Shown here in pieces: positions 46,524-56,553 of a stretch of 64,000 nt of DNA. The position numbers and the translations under genes are program-made. The notes under the pieces were generated by a model, which saw nothing but the letters and a program-made list of their open reading frames with translations, was not told the DNA's origin and made no database searches. The number at the start of each line of letters is the position of its first letter. The first letter of the stretch is position 1. The stretch is from Sutcliffiella sp. FSL R7-0096 (GTDB taxonomy: Bacteria > Bacillota > Bacilli > Bacillales > Bacillaceae_I): the NCBI RefSeq assembly GCF_038595065.1, contig NZ_CP152003.1:3638001-3702000 (forward strand), given 5' to 3'.

Positions 46524-47207
46524 CTATAACTCTATGGATTCCCCAGTCTCTAGTACCTTGCCCACACCTTTTGGCAGCTTGGAAACAAAAGCATGAGGAT
46601 CCTGTTCAATAACTGGGAAGGTATTGAAATGGATGGGAACCACCGTGGAGGCATCCAGCCATTTTGCAGCAAGTACCGCATCATCGGGTCCCATCGTGAA
46701 ATTATCTCCAATCGGTAGAAATGCCACATCAATGTCATTTAATTCCCCGATCATTTTCATATCGGAAAACAACGCTGTGTCCCCGGCATGGAAAATCGTC
46801 TTCCCGTCGATAGTAAGCAGGATCCCACTTGGCATTCCTGTATAGACGATTGTTTTTGTTTCATAATCTGTGTAACTGGAACCATGGAAAGCCTGAGTCA
46901 ATTTTACCTTTCCAAAATCAAACTCATGCGCTCCCCCGATATGCATTTCATGTACCTTCACACCCTGCCAACCCAAATATTCGGCAAGTTCGAAAGGCGC
47001 CACAACCAACGCATCATTTTTAAGGGCCAGGTCCACGGTATCTCCAACATGGTCATTGTGACCATGCGTTAAAAGGATCACATCCACTTTCAAATCGTCC
47101 GCTTTCAAATCAGTCAAATCATTACCCGTGATAAATGGATCAAAAAGAATGGTTTTTCCGTTAGCCTCTACTTTTACTACAGAATGTCCATGATAGGAAA
47201 CCTTCAT
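46524..47207 (-). CDS. ytkL: Metal-dependent hydrolase, UPF0173 (YtkL)
   Basis: 227 residues of the metallo-beta-lactamase fold. Metal-binding motif [10 protein letters not shown] (47-56), further ligands in [13 protein letters not shown] and [10 protein letters not shown], and FHGSSYTD in the middle. The substrate is unknown; relatives include lactonase-like and RNase-like proteins, but it lacks the extra domains of RNase J. Position next to ytoI matches B. subtilis. Confidence 0.93.
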   Translation of the reverse strand: MKVSYHGHSVVKVEANGKTILFDPFITGNDLTDLKADDLKVDVILLTHGHNDHVGDTVDLALKNDALVVAPFELAEYLGWQGVKVHEMHIGGAHEFDFGKVKLTQAFHGSSYTDYETKTIVYTGMPSGILLTIDGKTIFHAGDTALFSDMKMIGELNDIDVAFLPIGDNFTMGPDDAVLAAKWLDASTVVPIHFNTFPVIEQDPHAFVSKLPKGVGKVLETGESIEL

Positions 47208-47355
47208 TCTTACAACCTCTCCTTCTCAAACAAATATTCTTTACACTCGTTTATCTTCTCTTTTTTTAGGAAAAGTCCTTCTACTAATTAACTGAATCAC
47301 ATACTTAGAGGCTTTTACGAGTGTTTAACACAGATATAATTATCGTTACTGTCGT

Positions 47356-47472
47356 GCTCCTTTTCCCGGCTGTACAGTATAGAATGCATTCCCATTTTAG
47401 AATGGATAAGCAGTAAAAAGTCCAAATTGCCGACTTTTTACCGTGAATAATACTAATCATTTAGAAAAGAGC
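47356..47472 (+). repeat. 117-bp element with GCTCTTTTC-type ends, copy C
   Basis: GCTCCTTTTC (47356-47365) and GAAAAGAGC (47464-47472) bound the copy; the flank ACTGTCGT (47348-47355) is shared with copies A and B. Only one inner unit AAAAGTCCAAATTGCCGACTTTT is present, which explains the 27-bp shorter length. It lies in the 360-bp divergent gap between ytkL and the peptidase gene. Confidence 0.85.
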
Positions 47473-47567
47473 TAATAAAATTTACAGATGTTTAATTCCC
47501 TGATACTCTAAAAGTAAACGTATTAATTTTCGCAGTTTAAAATATTCATAAAAAAGGAGTGGCTGAT

Positions 47568-48671
47568 TTGAAAGAATATCGTTTGCAGCAACTGGTGGAT
47601 TGGTTGAAACAGGAGGACTTGTCCGGGTGTTTCTTGACTTCGACCCCAAACGTTTTTTACATAAGCGGATTTTACACAGATCCGCACGAAAGACTCTTAG
47701 GACTTCTGGCTTTTCCTAACAATGAGCCTGCGATTGTCTGCCCGAATATGGAAGTCGAACAGGTGAAAAAGACTGGCTGGGCCTATGGCATTGTCGGCTA
47801 TAATGATACCGATGATCCTTGGCAAAAGGTTCAGGAGTATGTGAAGCAGCAAGGTATTACCATTGAAAAGCTTGCTGTGGAGCAGGAACATATGACGGTC
47901 ACCCGTTTACATAAGTTAAAAGGAATTTTCCCAGGGGTAAATCTTGCCGCTGCAGAAGAAAAAATGTATCAGCTTCGTCTTGTGAAGGATGAGGAAGAGG
48001 TTGCTATTTTGAGAGAAGCGGCAAAGCTTGCCGATTTCGGAGTGGAAGTTGGGGTGCACCACCTAAAGAAAGGCGTCACCGAGCAGGAGCTTGTTGCAAC
48101 GATTGAGTATGAGCTGAAGAAAAAAGGAGTCAGCCAGATGTCCTTTTCGACCATGGCGCTGACCGGTTTGAAGACTGCCGCTCCTCATGGGAAACCGGGC
48201 TTGGATCAGGTGAAGGAAGGTGACCTTGTATTATTTGACCTTGGCGTAGTCTTAAACGGCTATTGTTCAGATATCACGAGAACGGTTGCATTTGGAACGG
48301 TGAATGAACAACAAGAAGAGATCTATGAAACCGTACTAAAAGCCCAGCTCGCTGCAGTGGATATCTGCAAACCTGGAGTGGAAATCGGGCAGATTGATCG
48401 CACAGCCCGCTCAATCATAACGGAAAGTGGCTTTGGGGAATTTTTCACACACCGTATCGGCCATGGCCTTGGTATCGAAGTGCATGAATACCCATCCATG
48501 AATGAAACGAACACGATGAAGCTGCAAAAAGGGATGGCATTTACGATTGAGCCTGGAATCTACAAGCCGGGAGTAGGCGGCGTACGAATCGAGGACGACA
48601 TTTTAGTAACGGAAAGCGGAATAGAACTATTGACAAGCTATCCTAAAGATTTAAAGATTATCAAACCATAA
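47568..48671 (+). CDS. M24 family Xaa-Pro peptidase
   Basis: 367 residues. An N-terminal creatinase-like domain (about 1-130; NVFYISGFYTDPHERLLGL) is followed by the metallopeptidase domain with pita-bread ligands: DLGVVLNGYCSDITRTV (two aspartates), GIEVHEYP region with H in HRIGHGLG, and the glutamates in TIEPGIYKPG and RIEDDILVT. It should remove residues before proline in short peptides. TTG at 47568 follows AAGGAG by eight bases; GTG at 47559 overlaps that site. The ydaP/ykvY-type exact ortholog cannot be decided. Confidence 0.88.
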   Translation: MKEYRLQQLVDWLKQEDLSGCFLTSTPNVFYISGFYTDPHERLLGLLAFPNNEPAIVCPNMEVEQVKKTGWAYGIVGYNDTDDPWQKVQEYVKQQGITIEKLAVEQEHMTVTRLHKLKGIFPGVNLAAAEEKMYQLRLVKDEEEVAILREAAKLADFGVEVGVHHLKKGVTEQELVATIEYELKKKGVSQMSFSTMALTGLKTAAPHGKPGLDQVKEGDLVLFDLGVVLNGYCSDITRTVAFGTVNEQQEEIYETVLKAQLAAVDICKPGVEIGQIDRTARSIITESGFGEFFTHRIGHGLGIEVHEYPSMNETNTMKLQKGMAFTIEPGIYKPGVGGVRIEDDILVTESGIELLTSYPKDLKIIKP

Positions 48672-48672
48672 T

Positions 48673-48711
48673 AAAAACAGGTATCCATGCCACTCATGGA
48701 TACCTGTTTTT
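48673..48711. terminator. Bidirectional terminator between peptidase gene and ald
   Basis: AAAACAGGTATCCATG pairs with CATGGATACCTGTTTT, with A and T tracts on both ends. It serves both convergent genes. Confidence 0.9.
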
Positions 48712-48723
48712 TAATGAAACCAA

Positions 48724-49845
48724 TTAGCTTTTTACTAAAAGGTTACTTGCACTTTCATATGCCAATCCGTGAGACTCAGCCACTGCCGCATATGTTACAT
48801 ATCCGTCTAGCGTGTTGATTCCTTTTAGAATCGCTTCGTTATCCAGGCATGCCTGTTTGTAGCCTTTGTTTGCAATCTGTACCGCATATGGAACCGTAAC
48901 GTTCGTCAATGCAATGGTAGATGTACGTGGAACCGCACCTGGCATGTTTGCAACTGCATAGTGGACTACTTCATGTTTCACATAAGTAGGGTCATCATGC
49001 GTGGTGATACGATCAGTCGTTTCAAAAATTCCGCCTTGGTCAATAGCAATATCGACTACTACAGAACCCGCACCCATCGATTGAATCATTTCTTCTGAAA
49101 CAAGCTTTGGCGCCTTAGCACCCGGAATAAGGACTGCACCGATAACAAGATCGGATTCCTTCACCGCGATTTCCAGATTCAATGGGTTACTCATAAGTGT
49201 CTGAATGTCTTTTCCGAAAATATCATCCAGCTGACGAAGACGATCCGGGTTCAAGTCAAGGATTGTCACATCCGCACCAAGTCCGATTGCCATCTTAGCA
49301 GCATTTGTACCAGCGACACCTCCACCGATGATCGTTACCTTCCCACGGCGGACACCAGGAACACCACCTAGAAGAATCCCTTTACCGCCTTTGATTTTCT
49401 CAAGGAATTGAGCACCGATTTGAGTGGCCATACGTCCAGCCACTTCACTCATTGGTGTCAATAATGGCAGGGAACCGTTTGGTAGTTGTACCGTTTCATA
49501 AGCAATACCGACTACTTTGTTGTCGATCAAAGCTTTTGTTAATTCTGGTTCTGGAGCAAGATGCAGATAAGTGAAAAGGATTAATCCTTCACGGAAATAG
49601 TCATACTCTGAAGGAAGAGGCTCTTTTACTTTCATGACCATATCCATGGACCATGCTTCTTCTGCCGTATCCACCATTTTCGCACCAGCTTGTACATACT
49701 GCTCATCTGTAAAGCCTGATCCGATACCAGCTTCTTTTTCTATGTATACTTCATGTCCGAACCCAACTAGGTTCACTACACCAGCAGGGGTCATCGCAAC
49801 ACGGTTTTCATTGTTTTTTATCTCTCTAGGTACACCAATTCTCAT
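48724..49845 (-). CDS. ald: Alanine dehydrogenase
   Basis: Converts L-alanine to pyruvate and ammonia with NAD; needed for growth on alanine and for normal sporulation in B. subtilis. 373 residues: [20 protein letters not shown] (substrate R15), K74 in [13 protein letters not shown]95 in [11 protein letters not shown], the nucleotide loop [20 protein letters not shown] and DIAIDQGG. Start ATG behind GGGAGG. It stands alone between convergent and divergent neighbours. Confidence 0.97.
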   Translation of the reverse strand: MRIGVPREIKNNENRVAMTPAGVVNLVGFGHEVYIEKEAGIGSGFTDEQYVQAGAKMVDTAEEAWSMDMVMKVKEPLPSEYDYFREGLILFTYLHLAPEPELTKALIDNKVVGIAYETVQLPNGSLPLLTPMSEVAGRMATQIGAQFLEKIKGGKGILLGGVPGVRRGKVTIIGGGVAGTNAAKMAIGLGADVTILDLNPDRLRQLDDIFGKDIQTLMSNPLNLEIAVKESDLVIGAVLIPGAKAPKLVSEEMIQSMGAGSVVVDIAIDQGGIFETTDRITTHDDPTYVKHEVVHYAVANMPGAVPRTSTIALTNVTVPYAVQIANKGYKQACLDNEAILKGINTLDGYVTYAAVAESHGLAYESASNLLVKS

Positions 49846-49991
49846 GGATCAAATACCTCCCTCATCATAATCACAAAGCGTTAAGACGTAACTAATATAA
49901 CATTAAACTAGAAAATGTAAAATAGTTTTTTATCCAATTTTGTAAGCGCTTAAAACAGACGGAATTGTCAAAAAATCTAACTGGCCCCTCC

Positions 49992-50756
49992 TTAACGAAA
50001 ACGGTTAATGACCTCCACTCCACCTGTTACCTCGAGTACAGCTCCGGTAATCATATCGGAGCGGTCTTCACATAGAAACCCGATGGCCCGAGCGATATCT
50101 TCTCCTGTACCGGATCGGCCCACAGGGGTATCTCTCGCATCTCCCAAGCTTTTTGCCTGATCGATTGTAGCTTCCTTCATATCGCCGACAATATCTCCCG
50201 GACAGACCATATTGGCAGTGATACCGTTTTCCGCTTCTTCAAAAGCGATTGTTTTTGTAAGAGATACAAGTCCGACTTTAGCCGCAGCAAATGCTGAACG
50301 GTATACCCAGCCAGGAGAGGATTCTGCTCCTTGAAAGCCATAGGAAATAATGCGGCCGAAATTTTGTTTACGCATTACCGGAATTGTTTTTTTGAAAAGG
50401 TGAAAAACGGCACTTAAGTTCCCTTCTATCATTTCGTACCATTCGTCATCCGAGTAATCCGCTAATTTTTTGCGTTCAAAAATGTATGGCCCCGCATTAT
50501 TGATTAAATAATCTATTCTTCCATATCTCTCTACCGCTTCTTCAATAAAACGGGACATCTCTTCTTTTTTTGTCACATCACCTTGAAAGAAATGGATTCT
50601 ATTTTCTCCGATTTCCTTCCATTCCTTCTTAAGGCGTTTGATTGTTTCAGTATCACTTCTATAATTAATGGAAACGGAACACCCTTTATCCAATAGCATT
50701 TCCGTCACTTTTCTTCCAAGTCCTTTGGAACCAGCTGTAATTACGGCATGTCTCAA
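49992..50756 (-). CDS. ytkK: Short-chain dehydrogenase/reductase (YtkK-like)
   Basis: 254 residues. NAD(P) loop TAGSKGLGRKV (6-16), NNAGPYIFE, and the SDR catalytic region SYGFQGAESSPGWVYRSAFAAAKVG (read in two parts), where Y and K stand in Y-R-S-A-F-A-A-A-K rather than the plain YxxxK. So the usual catalytic tyrosine-lysine spacing is not seen clearly. The substrate is unknown. TTG at 50754-50756 follows GGGGGA. It is divergent from a permease gene. The match to B. subtilis YtkK is by length and overall pattern. Confidence 0.75.
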   Translation of the reverse strand: MRHAVITAGSKGLGRKVTEMLLDKGCSVSINYRSDTETIKRLKKEWKEIGENRIHFFQGDVTKKEEMSRFIEEAVERYGRIDYLINNAGPYIFERKKLADYSDDEWYEMIEGNLSAVFHLFKKTIPVMRKQNFGRIISYGFQGAESSPGWVYRSAFAAAKVGLVSLTKTIAFEEAENGITANMVCPGDIVGDMKEATIDQAKSLGDARDTPVGRSGTGEDIARAIGFLCEDRSDMITGAVLEVTGGVEVINRFR

Positions 50757-50888
50757 ACTGGATTCCCCCTTAATAAAATTACTTACTTCTCTATTTTCTT
50801 GTAATTCCACTAAATTTACAACATATAAGCCGCTAAGATGCGATAAAATGATTGTTAGGTACACGAAAGAAAGGAGCCGACACATCCC

Positions 50889-52196
50889 ATGCCAAAAGCT
50901 CAACCCATGATTATGCCCCCTCAAAGCCGGATTGAACGATTCGGTTTAGAAGCAGTTCCACTAGAATTAAGGAAAACAAAATGGTATGAATATACGATCA
51001 TCCAGATGGCATTTTCCGTGAATGCGGGAAACTTCCTTGTCCCGGCTCTTGCGGTGATCCAAGGGGGGCTTAGTTTTTTCGCAGCATTTCTTTCGACTGT
51101 GATTGGAGCAACACTCGCATTTATTTTTGTCTCTTATTTATCATTGCCTGGTGCAGATCGCGGAATCCCTTCGCAATATGCCATCAGGTCCATCATTGGA
51201 ATAAAAGGATCCAGGTACATTTCCTCTCCCATTCGTACCATCACCTCCCTGTACTGGTTTTCCGTCCAGACGATAGGTGGAACGTTGGTGGTTCAGTTCA
51301 TTTTGGAGAGGACCTTTCAAATCAATGTCCCGTTTTACATGATTGCCATGCTATTGGCTCTCATCATGAGCGGCCTTGCACTGGTGGGGTTTAATGCAGT
51401 AAAGAAAGCAACCAAATATTTTTTGCCACTGCTGATCCTCGGCCAGCTCCTCATGCTTTCCCTTTTATTGAATCATGGAATTACTGGTGGGGGAGTATTC
51501 GGAAAAGGTGGGGGGAGCTGGAACCTGCCAATGATGGGATTTTTCGCTAGCCTTGCCTTTGTCCAGTACGTTTCTGGCGTTTCCTCTTCCGCTGACGTTA
51601 CCCGGTATGCAATTACTTCCAGACAGGGGTTCTGGGGGTTGTTTACAGGAAATGTCTCCGGTTTCATTCTGACAGCATTTTTTGGTGCCTACACAGCCAC
51701 CTTGACCGGAAACTTAAATCCATTTATCGCAACAAGCGATATGACAAACTCAGGACTATTTACTTTCATCATTCTTGGAGCGGCTATGTTATCGATGATT
51801 TCAATTAACTTAAGCAATGCCTATACAGGAGGATTCAGTCTATTGAATTCAGTTCCGGTACTTGGAAGGGTGAAAAGTTCTATCCTTTTTGGTGTTGCAG
51901 GAATCCTCTTGTCCCTATCACCTGCCTTGGTAGAGGAGGCTAAACAATACATCTCATGGATTGGAGCATTTGTCATCCCATTATCTGCGGTGATCATCAC
52001 AGATTTCCTTCTCATTAAAAAGAAGCAGATAGAGCCTAGTGAGGTCCTTCCCTCCTATAACAAATCTGCATTCATCTGCATAGGAATTGGAACCCTGGTT
52101 TATTTCTGCTTGCCGGAAAACCTGTCTCCAGGATTCTTAGCTTTCATCATTACCGGAAGCATGTATATGATGGTATGTAAAAATAGTCATAAATAG
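50889..52196 (+). CDS. NCS1-family nucleobase permease (cytosine/purine type)
   Basis: 435 residues with about twelve membrane helices. The N-terminal segment IERFGLEAVPLELRKTKW and FSVNAGNFLVPALAVIQGGLSF are typical of the NCS1 cytosine permease (CodB-like) branch, with Q and GG in the first unwound helix. It imports a nucleobase or a related small base with sodium or protons; the substrate is uncertain. No deaminase is adjacent. A palindromic element follows directly. Confidence 0.85.
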   Translation: MPKAQPMIMPPQSRIERFGLEAVPLELRKTKWYEYTIIQMAFSVNAGNFLVPALAVIQGGLSFFAAFLSTVIGATLAFIFVSYLSLPGADRGIPSQYAIRSIIGIKGSRYISSPIRTITSLYWFSVQTIGGTLVVQFILERTFQINVPFYMIAMLLALIMSGLALVGFNAVKKATKYFLPLLILGQLLMLSLLLNHGITGGGVFGKGGGSWNLPMMGFFASLAFVQYVSGVSSSADVTRYAITSRQGFWGLFTGNVSGFILTAFFGAYTATLTGNLNPFIATSDMTNSGLFTFIILGAAMLSMISINLSNAYTGGFSLLNSVPVLGRVKSSILFGVAGILLSLSPALVEEAKQYISWIGAFVIPLSAVIITDFLLIKKKQIEPSEVLPSYNKSAFICIGIGTLVYFCLPENLSPGFLAFIITGSMYMMVCKNSHK

Positions 52197-52234
52197 GTTC
52201 CAATAGCGGCACCTGCTTGAAGAGCAGAGACCCA

Positions 52235-52357
52235 GTTGATCGCAGTGGAAGGCGCGCAGACTCCAGCGGGAGGAAGGGACAGGGGAGACCCCCAAACGTT
52301 ATGAGGAGGCTCCCGGACCGCCCGCAGGAAAGCGAAGCGCCTGGAACGGAGATCAAC
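52235..52357 (-). repeat. Palindromic intergenic element, copy 10 (reverse orientation)
   Basis: On the minus strand: GTTGATC, GCGCTTCGCTTTCCTGCGGG, GGGAGCCTCCTC, GGGGGTCTCCC, CCTCCCGCTGGAGTC, GCGC and GATCAAC. Here the inner stem is GGGAG / CTCCC, a third version besides CTTGAG / CTCAAG and GGAAG / CTTCC. It lies between the permease and the small gene at 52375. Confidence 0.88.
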
Positions 52358-52374
52358 ACTCGATAAATCATAAA

Positions 52375-52542
52375 TTACTCGTTAGGAGTATGTTGGCTTT
52401 CCTCTTCTACAGGCTGGTACGCATTGGAACTATATTGCTCGCCTACCACTCCGCTTGAATATGCATCAGTGATTTGGTTATGCACTTCGTTTACGGCATT
52501 ATCATCATAAGAGAAAATTTCTTTTGAATCTTTTTTCTTCAT
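52375..52542 (-). CDS. Small conserved acidic protein, unknown function
   Basis: 55 residues: basic start MKKKDSKEIFSYDD, then an acidic, hydrophilic stretch with VNEVHNQITDAYSSG. No membrane segment. It has the look of the small Bacillaceae proteins made during sporulation or stress, but it is not identified. ATG at 52540-52542 behind AGAAAGGTGG. A longer frame upstream overlaps the divergent gene at 52711. Confidence 0.6.
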   Translation of the reverse strand: MKKKDSKEIFSYDDNAVNEVHNQITDAYSSGVVGEQYSSNAYQPVEEESQHTPNE

Positions 52543-52710
52543 CGGTTTTTCCACCTTTCTGGTTAAGTATCCATCATAGTTTGCTTCTAATGGCAAAGAT
52601 TTAATGGTGGAAAAAATTCCTTTCCTTTTATTTACCTTAGGTATCCATAGAATGTTCGCTGGAGTTATTATACAATGGTGAAAACGGGGAGAAAAAGGAA
52701 GGAAGTCGCT

Positions 52711-53025
52711 ATGTTTTCTTTTGTAATGGACCAAAGGCTAGGAATCCCCTTGCCAAAACTTGACCTGGAATGGAATCGATATAATAAAGAAACACAGCAA
52801 GATATATTATTGGAATGGGAAAAAATACGCGGGAGAATTCCTGATCGCATCAAAGAACTGGAAGAGCAAATCAATACAAAGCAGGCACAACTGAATGATG
52901 AAGCCAATTTTGAACGCTCTTGCCAATTAAACTCAGAGATCGCCGAATATGCAAGCATCATTAATGATCTATGGCTCTGGTACAGAATGAACCAACATGT
53001 ATCTTCTTCCAAAATACATTCATAA
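52711..53025 (+). CDS. Conserved protein of unknown function
   Basis: 104 residues, mostly helical: GIPLPKLDLEWNRYNKETQQDILLEWEKIRGRIPDRI (read in parts) followed by a coiled coil ELEEQINTKQAQL and EIAEYASIINDLWLWYRMNQ. The sequence looks conserved in Bacillaceae, but no function is known. ATG at 52711 is preferred because GGAAGGAAG lies just upstream. Divergent from the small gene at 52375 and convergent with the EcsC-family gene. Confidence 0.7.
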   Translation: MFSFVMDQRLGIPLPKLDLEWNRYNKETQQDILLEWEKIRGRIPDRIKELEEQINTKQAQLNDEANFERSCQLNSEIAEYASIINDLWLWYRMNQHVSSSKIHS

Positions 53026-53086
53026 ATGCTTAACGGTTGGTGTAAAAATACGTAAAAGCAACAAAGTTTACGAAAATAGCCTATAT

Positions 53087-53121
53087 GAAAAGCGGAGCTC
53101 TGTAGGGGAGCCCCGCTTTTT
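53087..53121. terminator. Terminator between the gene at 52711 and the EcsC-family gene
   Basis: AAAGCGGAGCTC pairs with GAGCCCCGCTTTTT; T tract on the plus strand, A tract before it. Confidence 0.8.
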
Positions 53122-53151
53122 CTTCTTGTCCGAAAACACCTCTGTTGAAAT

Positions 53152-54012
53152 TTAAAACAATTCACATTCGGATTCGTCCAGTTCACCATTTTCGACCATA
53201 TGCCTCATCATGTAATAATAATGGGAGAACTCCGAGACCTCCTTGGTCCAGTAATAGTTTGTCCCAGCAGCAGTCATCATCCCGAGTAATGGGACATTTT
53301 TCACTTTTTTGCGTCCAATAACCGCAACAAATAAGAGTTTAATCAAATGCATCAGAGGCTGTTGCAACCATACTGTTGGATGGTCTTTGTCTGTCAAGAC
53401 ATCAAAATAGTGATCGGTATCCTGGCCGAGTTCACTTTTTAAAGCTTCCCAACGCTCATGCTGATACTTCTTTGGAATCGTGGCACCATAAAACAACTGC
53501 AAGGATTTCACCATCTCTACCGGTGTACTTGCCCTATAGCCATAAGACATCGCAACAAGCTGGGTTGTACGGATATTCAGGGCAGCGAAAGCGGGAATAT
53601 CCATTGCAAGGGCGGAGAACTTTGCGGTACCCGTCATCCCACCTTGTACCACGGCATAAAGCTTTTGCTTGGCAATTTGCTGATCTGCGATAAACGCTTT
53701 TTGTGATAAGGGCAATTCCCGAATGTCTTCTATTTTTTCTATTTTTTCATTATAGCTTTGGGCCATCTTGACAATCCGTTCTTCTGCTTGCTGCTGGAAG
53801 GAGGATTGCTGAATGATGCCATGTAAATGGAACAGCCATGTGTCAATTTGGGAGAAAAACAATTCCTTCGTTTCGTCTGGCAATAAGTCAAATGCCTTGT
53901 CCACCCAAAGATCTAATGTATCAGAAAACTGGGATGGTTCGTATGTATATAGCTTCTCTTCCCACTGTGAAAGTTTATGTTTCCATTGTCCTGTCTGGTT
54001 CCTATTAGACAC
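53152..54012 (-). CDS. EcsC family protein
   Basis: 286 residues. The middle holds the family block GGMTGTAKFSALAMDIPAFAALNIRTTQLVAMSYGY (about 130-165, read in parts), a glycine and alanine rich amphipathic stretch, and a hydrophobic segment LLFVAVIGRKKVKNVPLLGMMTAAG. EcsC in B. subtilis lies with the EcsAB transporter, but no ecsAB is near here, so this is a stand-alone paralog with unknown role. GTG at 54010-54012 follows GAGGGGAAGAACA. Confidence 0.83.
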   Translation of the reverse strand: MSNRNQTGQWKHKLSQWEEKLYTYEPSQFSDTLDLWVDKAFDLLPDETKELFFSQIDTWLFHLHGIIQQSSFQQQAEERIVKMAQSYNEKIEKIEDIRELPLSQKAFIADQQIAKQKLYAVVQGGMTGTAKFSALAMDIPAFAALNIRTTQLVAMSYGYRASTPVEMVKSLQLFYGATIPKKYQHERWEALKSELGQDTDHYFDVLTDKDHPTVWLQQPLMHLIKLLFVAVIGRKKVKNVPLLGMMTAAGTNYYWTKEVSEFSHYYYMMRHMVENGELDESECELF

Positions 54013-54075
54013 TGTTCTTCCCCTCACTTTTCCAACTGCTAGTTTTCTCCATTATACCATAGCCATTCAGCACAA

Positions 54076-54115
54076 AAAAATAATCCCCGATCTGTTCAAA
54101 AAAACAGGTCGGGGA
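54076..54115 (-). terminator. Terminator of ackA
   Basis: Stem TCCCCGACCTGTT / AACAGATCGGGGA followed by TTATTTTTTTGTG on the minus strand. Confidence 0.88.
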
Positions 54116-54122
54116 CAATCAA

Positions 54123-55310
54123 TTAAAGAGCTATCTTCATTACGTCTCTAGCAATCATCACTTCTTCATTAGTAGGAATGATGATGACTTTAACTGGGGA
54201 GTGTGGATAGTTTATGAACGCTTCTTTTCCGCGAACCTTATTCAATGCAGGGTCCCAGTATACGCCCATGAATTCAAGTCCTTGAAGAACTCTTGCACGG
54301 ATAACATCACTGTTCTCACCAATACCTGCAGTAAAGATGATCGCATCTACTCCAAACATTCTTGCAGCATAAGAACCGATATATTTATGGATACGGCTAG
54401 CGAATACTTCTAATGCCAGTTCTGCACGCTCGTTACCTTCTTTAGCAGCAGATTCAATATCTCGAAGGTCGCTGGAGAATCCAGAAACCCCAAGGATACC
54501 ACTGCGTTTGTTCAGTACTTCTAAAACTTCGTCCGCTGTTTTCCCTGTTTTCTCCATGATGAATGGAATCAACGCAGGATCAATATTACCGGAACGAGTT
54601 CCCATTGCTACACCTGCAAGAGGTGTGAAGCCCATGGAAGTATCAATGGACTTTCCGCCTTCGATGGCAGCGATACTTGCACCGTTACCTAGATGACAAG
54701 AAATTAGGCGAAGTTGCTCAACCGGTCTGCCTAACAATTCTGCAGCGCGCTCGGAAACATACTTATGGGACGTACCATGGAAACCGTATTTACGAATGCC
54801 ATAATCTTCATAGTACTCGTATGGCAGGCTGTAAAGGAAAGATTTTTCCGGCATGGATTGGTGAAATGCCGTATCAAATACCGCAACAGCTGGTACTTTC
54901 GGTAAGATCTCTTTGAACGCTTTAATACCTACGATGTTTGCAGGGTTATGAAGTGGCGCTAGTTCTGAAAGCCCCTCTAATTGCCCAAGCACCTCGTCTG
55001 TAATCAGCACGGAATCATTGAATTTTTCTCCACCGTGAACCACTCTGTGTCCGATTCCGGTAATTTCATCAAAACTTTGGATAATATCAAGGTCGATCAG
55101 TTTTTTCAATAAGATTTTCACTGCTACTCCATGTTCAGGAATGTCTGTGATTTCCGTTACTTTTTCACCGTTCACAGAGATGGTGAAAACAGCATCGTTC
55201 AAACCGATACGTTCCACTAATCCCTTTGTAATAACATTTTCACTAGGCATTTCGAACAATTGAAACTTAAGAGAAGAACTCCCTGCATTTATTGCAATAA
55301 CTTTTGACAT
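54123..55310 (-). CDS. ackA: Acetate kinase
   Basis: Interconverts acetyl phosphate and acetate with ATP production. 395 residues: [13 protein letters not shown] (phosphate loop), [11 protein letters not shown], catalytic [34 protein letters not shown] and [28 protein letters not shown]. Start ATG at 55308-55310. A cre-like site upstream suggests activation by CcpA in excess carbon, as in B. subtilis. ytxK lies upstream on the same strand, the usual ytxK-ackA pair. Confidence 0.97.
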   Translation of the reverse strand: MSKVIAINAGSSSLKFQLFEMPSENVITKGLVERIGLNDAVFTISVNGEKVTEITDIPEHGVAVKILLKKLIDLDIIQSFDEITGIGHRVVHGGEKFNDSVLITDEVLGQLEGLSELAPLHNPANIVGIKAFKEILPKVPAVAVFDTAFHQSMPEKSFLYSLPYEYYEDYGIRKYGFHGTSHKYVSERAAELLGRPVEQLRLISCHLGNGASIAAIEGGKSIDTSMGFTPLAGVAMGTRSGNIDPALIPFIMEKTGKTADEVLEVLNKRSGILGVSGFSSDLRDIESAAKEGNERAELALEVFASRIHKYIGSYAARMFGVDAIIFTAGIGENSDVIRARVLQGLEFMGVYWDPALNKVRGKEAFINYPHSPVKVIIIPTNEEVMIARDVMKIAL

Positions 55311-55363
55311 GACGATATGTACAACTCCTTTTATATGGTCACACTTGGATGGATGATTAAATG

Positions 55364-55391
55364 ATTTTACACTCTACCTATCTTGTGCAAA
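55364..55391 (-). promoter_or_regulatory. Probable ackA promoter
   Basis: Minus strand TTTGCA (55386-55391), 16-base spacer, TAAAAT (55364-55369). Moderate match. Confidence 0.4.
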
Positions 55392-55461
55392 GTTCCGTTA
55401 ATATATATACCTTTTTCATTTAAACACCGTCATACTGCATTTGCAAGAGGCTTCCCTTGAT

Positions 55462-55474
55462 GGTAACGCTTACC
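55462..55474. promoter_or_regulatory. cre-like CcpA site upstream of ackA
   Basis: GGTAACGCTTACC is a dyad (GGTAA-CGC-TTACC) that closely resembles the B. subtilis cre TGTAAGCGTTAACA on the minus strand. It lies about 70 bases before the proposed -35 box, the kind of place used for activation. Confidence 0.5.
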
Positions 55475-55508
55475 TTATATATTCGTTATTTTCTGAAGAA
55501 TGACATAG

Positions 55509-56504
55509 TTATTTATTGTTCTTTTGCTCAGAAAACCACTGGTTGATTTGCCCCATGATTTTTTCCATTGCCTGCATGTTAGAGAAGCTTGGCAGGTTTA
55601 CAAGCAGCGCTTCTTTTGGAGGTTCAATACCAATTCCTTTCTTTTGAAGGACAAGGATGCTTTTTGCATGGTTCTTGTTTTGGAACATCGTTTCCGGAAG
55701 CTGTAACATACCTTGTATATACGCTTCCTCTTTTATTAGCGTGTTTACCCTTTTTGACTCCTCTTCCTCAAACATCGAATTTGGCACTAAGAATAAAAGG
55801 TGGCCGCCCGGTTTTGTGTAACGCAAGCCTTGTTCTATGAACAGATAATGCGCATAGGAATGTCCTTCTTCTGCTTTTAGCTTGAAGTTAGCTGCATTGT
55901 GATCATCTGGATAATAGCCTACCGGTAGATCACTAACAACTACATCAACTGGTTCGACAAACAAGTTGCTTAAACCGTCTTGATTAAATAAACTGATTGC
56001 CTGCTCTTGGAGGTTGGCATTATTATAGGCAAGTTTCACTAAAAGGTCGTCCACATCCACACCAAACGCCTCTAACTTTTTGTTGGGCTGGTGGTTAAGG
56101 ACAGCTGTAAGGAGGTTTCCAGTACCGATTGCAGGGTCCAACATGGTCAGCTGTTGCAAATGTGAGGTGTATTTTCCAACGAGGTATCCCATAAACATGG
56201 CGATCGCATCTGGAGTCATTTGATGGTTGGCTTGAACTGCATCCTTCATACCTTTTAGAATGGCAAGCTGAAATCCTTTTCTGATTTCTTCTTTTTGAAG
56301 GGAAGTGATAGTTTGTTTCCTGTACTCTTTTTCCAGTCTTCGTTTGGTTACTTCAGAAACCTCTTCTTGGATCACTGCTCCGTGGAAGAGGTTTTCTGCG
56401 GTTTCTGCGAGTGCCTCTAGGTATGTACAATCCAGTTCTTCTTGTAGAATTTGTGCTGTTGTATCAAATAAAGTAAATGTATTTTCTAATTTTGTAATGG
56501 ACAT
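55509..56504 (-). CDS. ytxK: YtxK, class I SAM-dependent methyltransferase (adenine DNA MTase fold)
   Basis: 331 residues. The SAM pocket LDPAIGTGNLLTAVLN (about 122-137) and the motif SDLPVGYYP (about 196-204) correspond to motif I and the N/D-P-P-Y motif IV of N6-adenine methyltransferases, but motif IV reads DLPVGY instead of NPPY, so a DNA target is doubtful. GGHLLFLVPNSMFE matches the type I HsdM-like core. No specificity or restriction gene is near. Paired with ackA, as in B. subtilis. Confidence 0.9.
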   Translation of the reverse strand: MSITKLENTFTLFDTTAQILQEELDCTYLEALAETAENLFHGAVIQEEVSEVTKRRLEKEYRKQTITSLQKEEIRKGFQLAILKGMKDAVQANHQMTPDAIAMFMGYLVGKYTSHLQQLTMLDPAIGTGNLLTAVLNHQPNKKLEAFGVDVDDLLVKLAYNNANLQEQAISLFNQDGLSNLFVEPVDVVVSDLPVGYYPDDHNAANFKLKAEEGHSYAHYLFIEQGLRYTKPGGHLLFLVPNSMFEEEESKRVNTLIKEEAYIQGMLQLPETMFQNKNHAKSILVLQKKGIGIEPPKEALLVNLPSFSNMQAMEKIMGQINQWFSEQKNNK

Positions 56505-56553
56505 TATGCCACTCCTTTTCTTTTTGGCTACTTGTTGAGGAGGATTTCATTTC

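Noticed and set aside
52375-53189. Minus-strand frames of 119 and 173 codons across the small genes
   Set aside because: The 173-codon frame is antisense to the better supported gene at 52711; the 119-codon frame is shortened to its last 55 codons.
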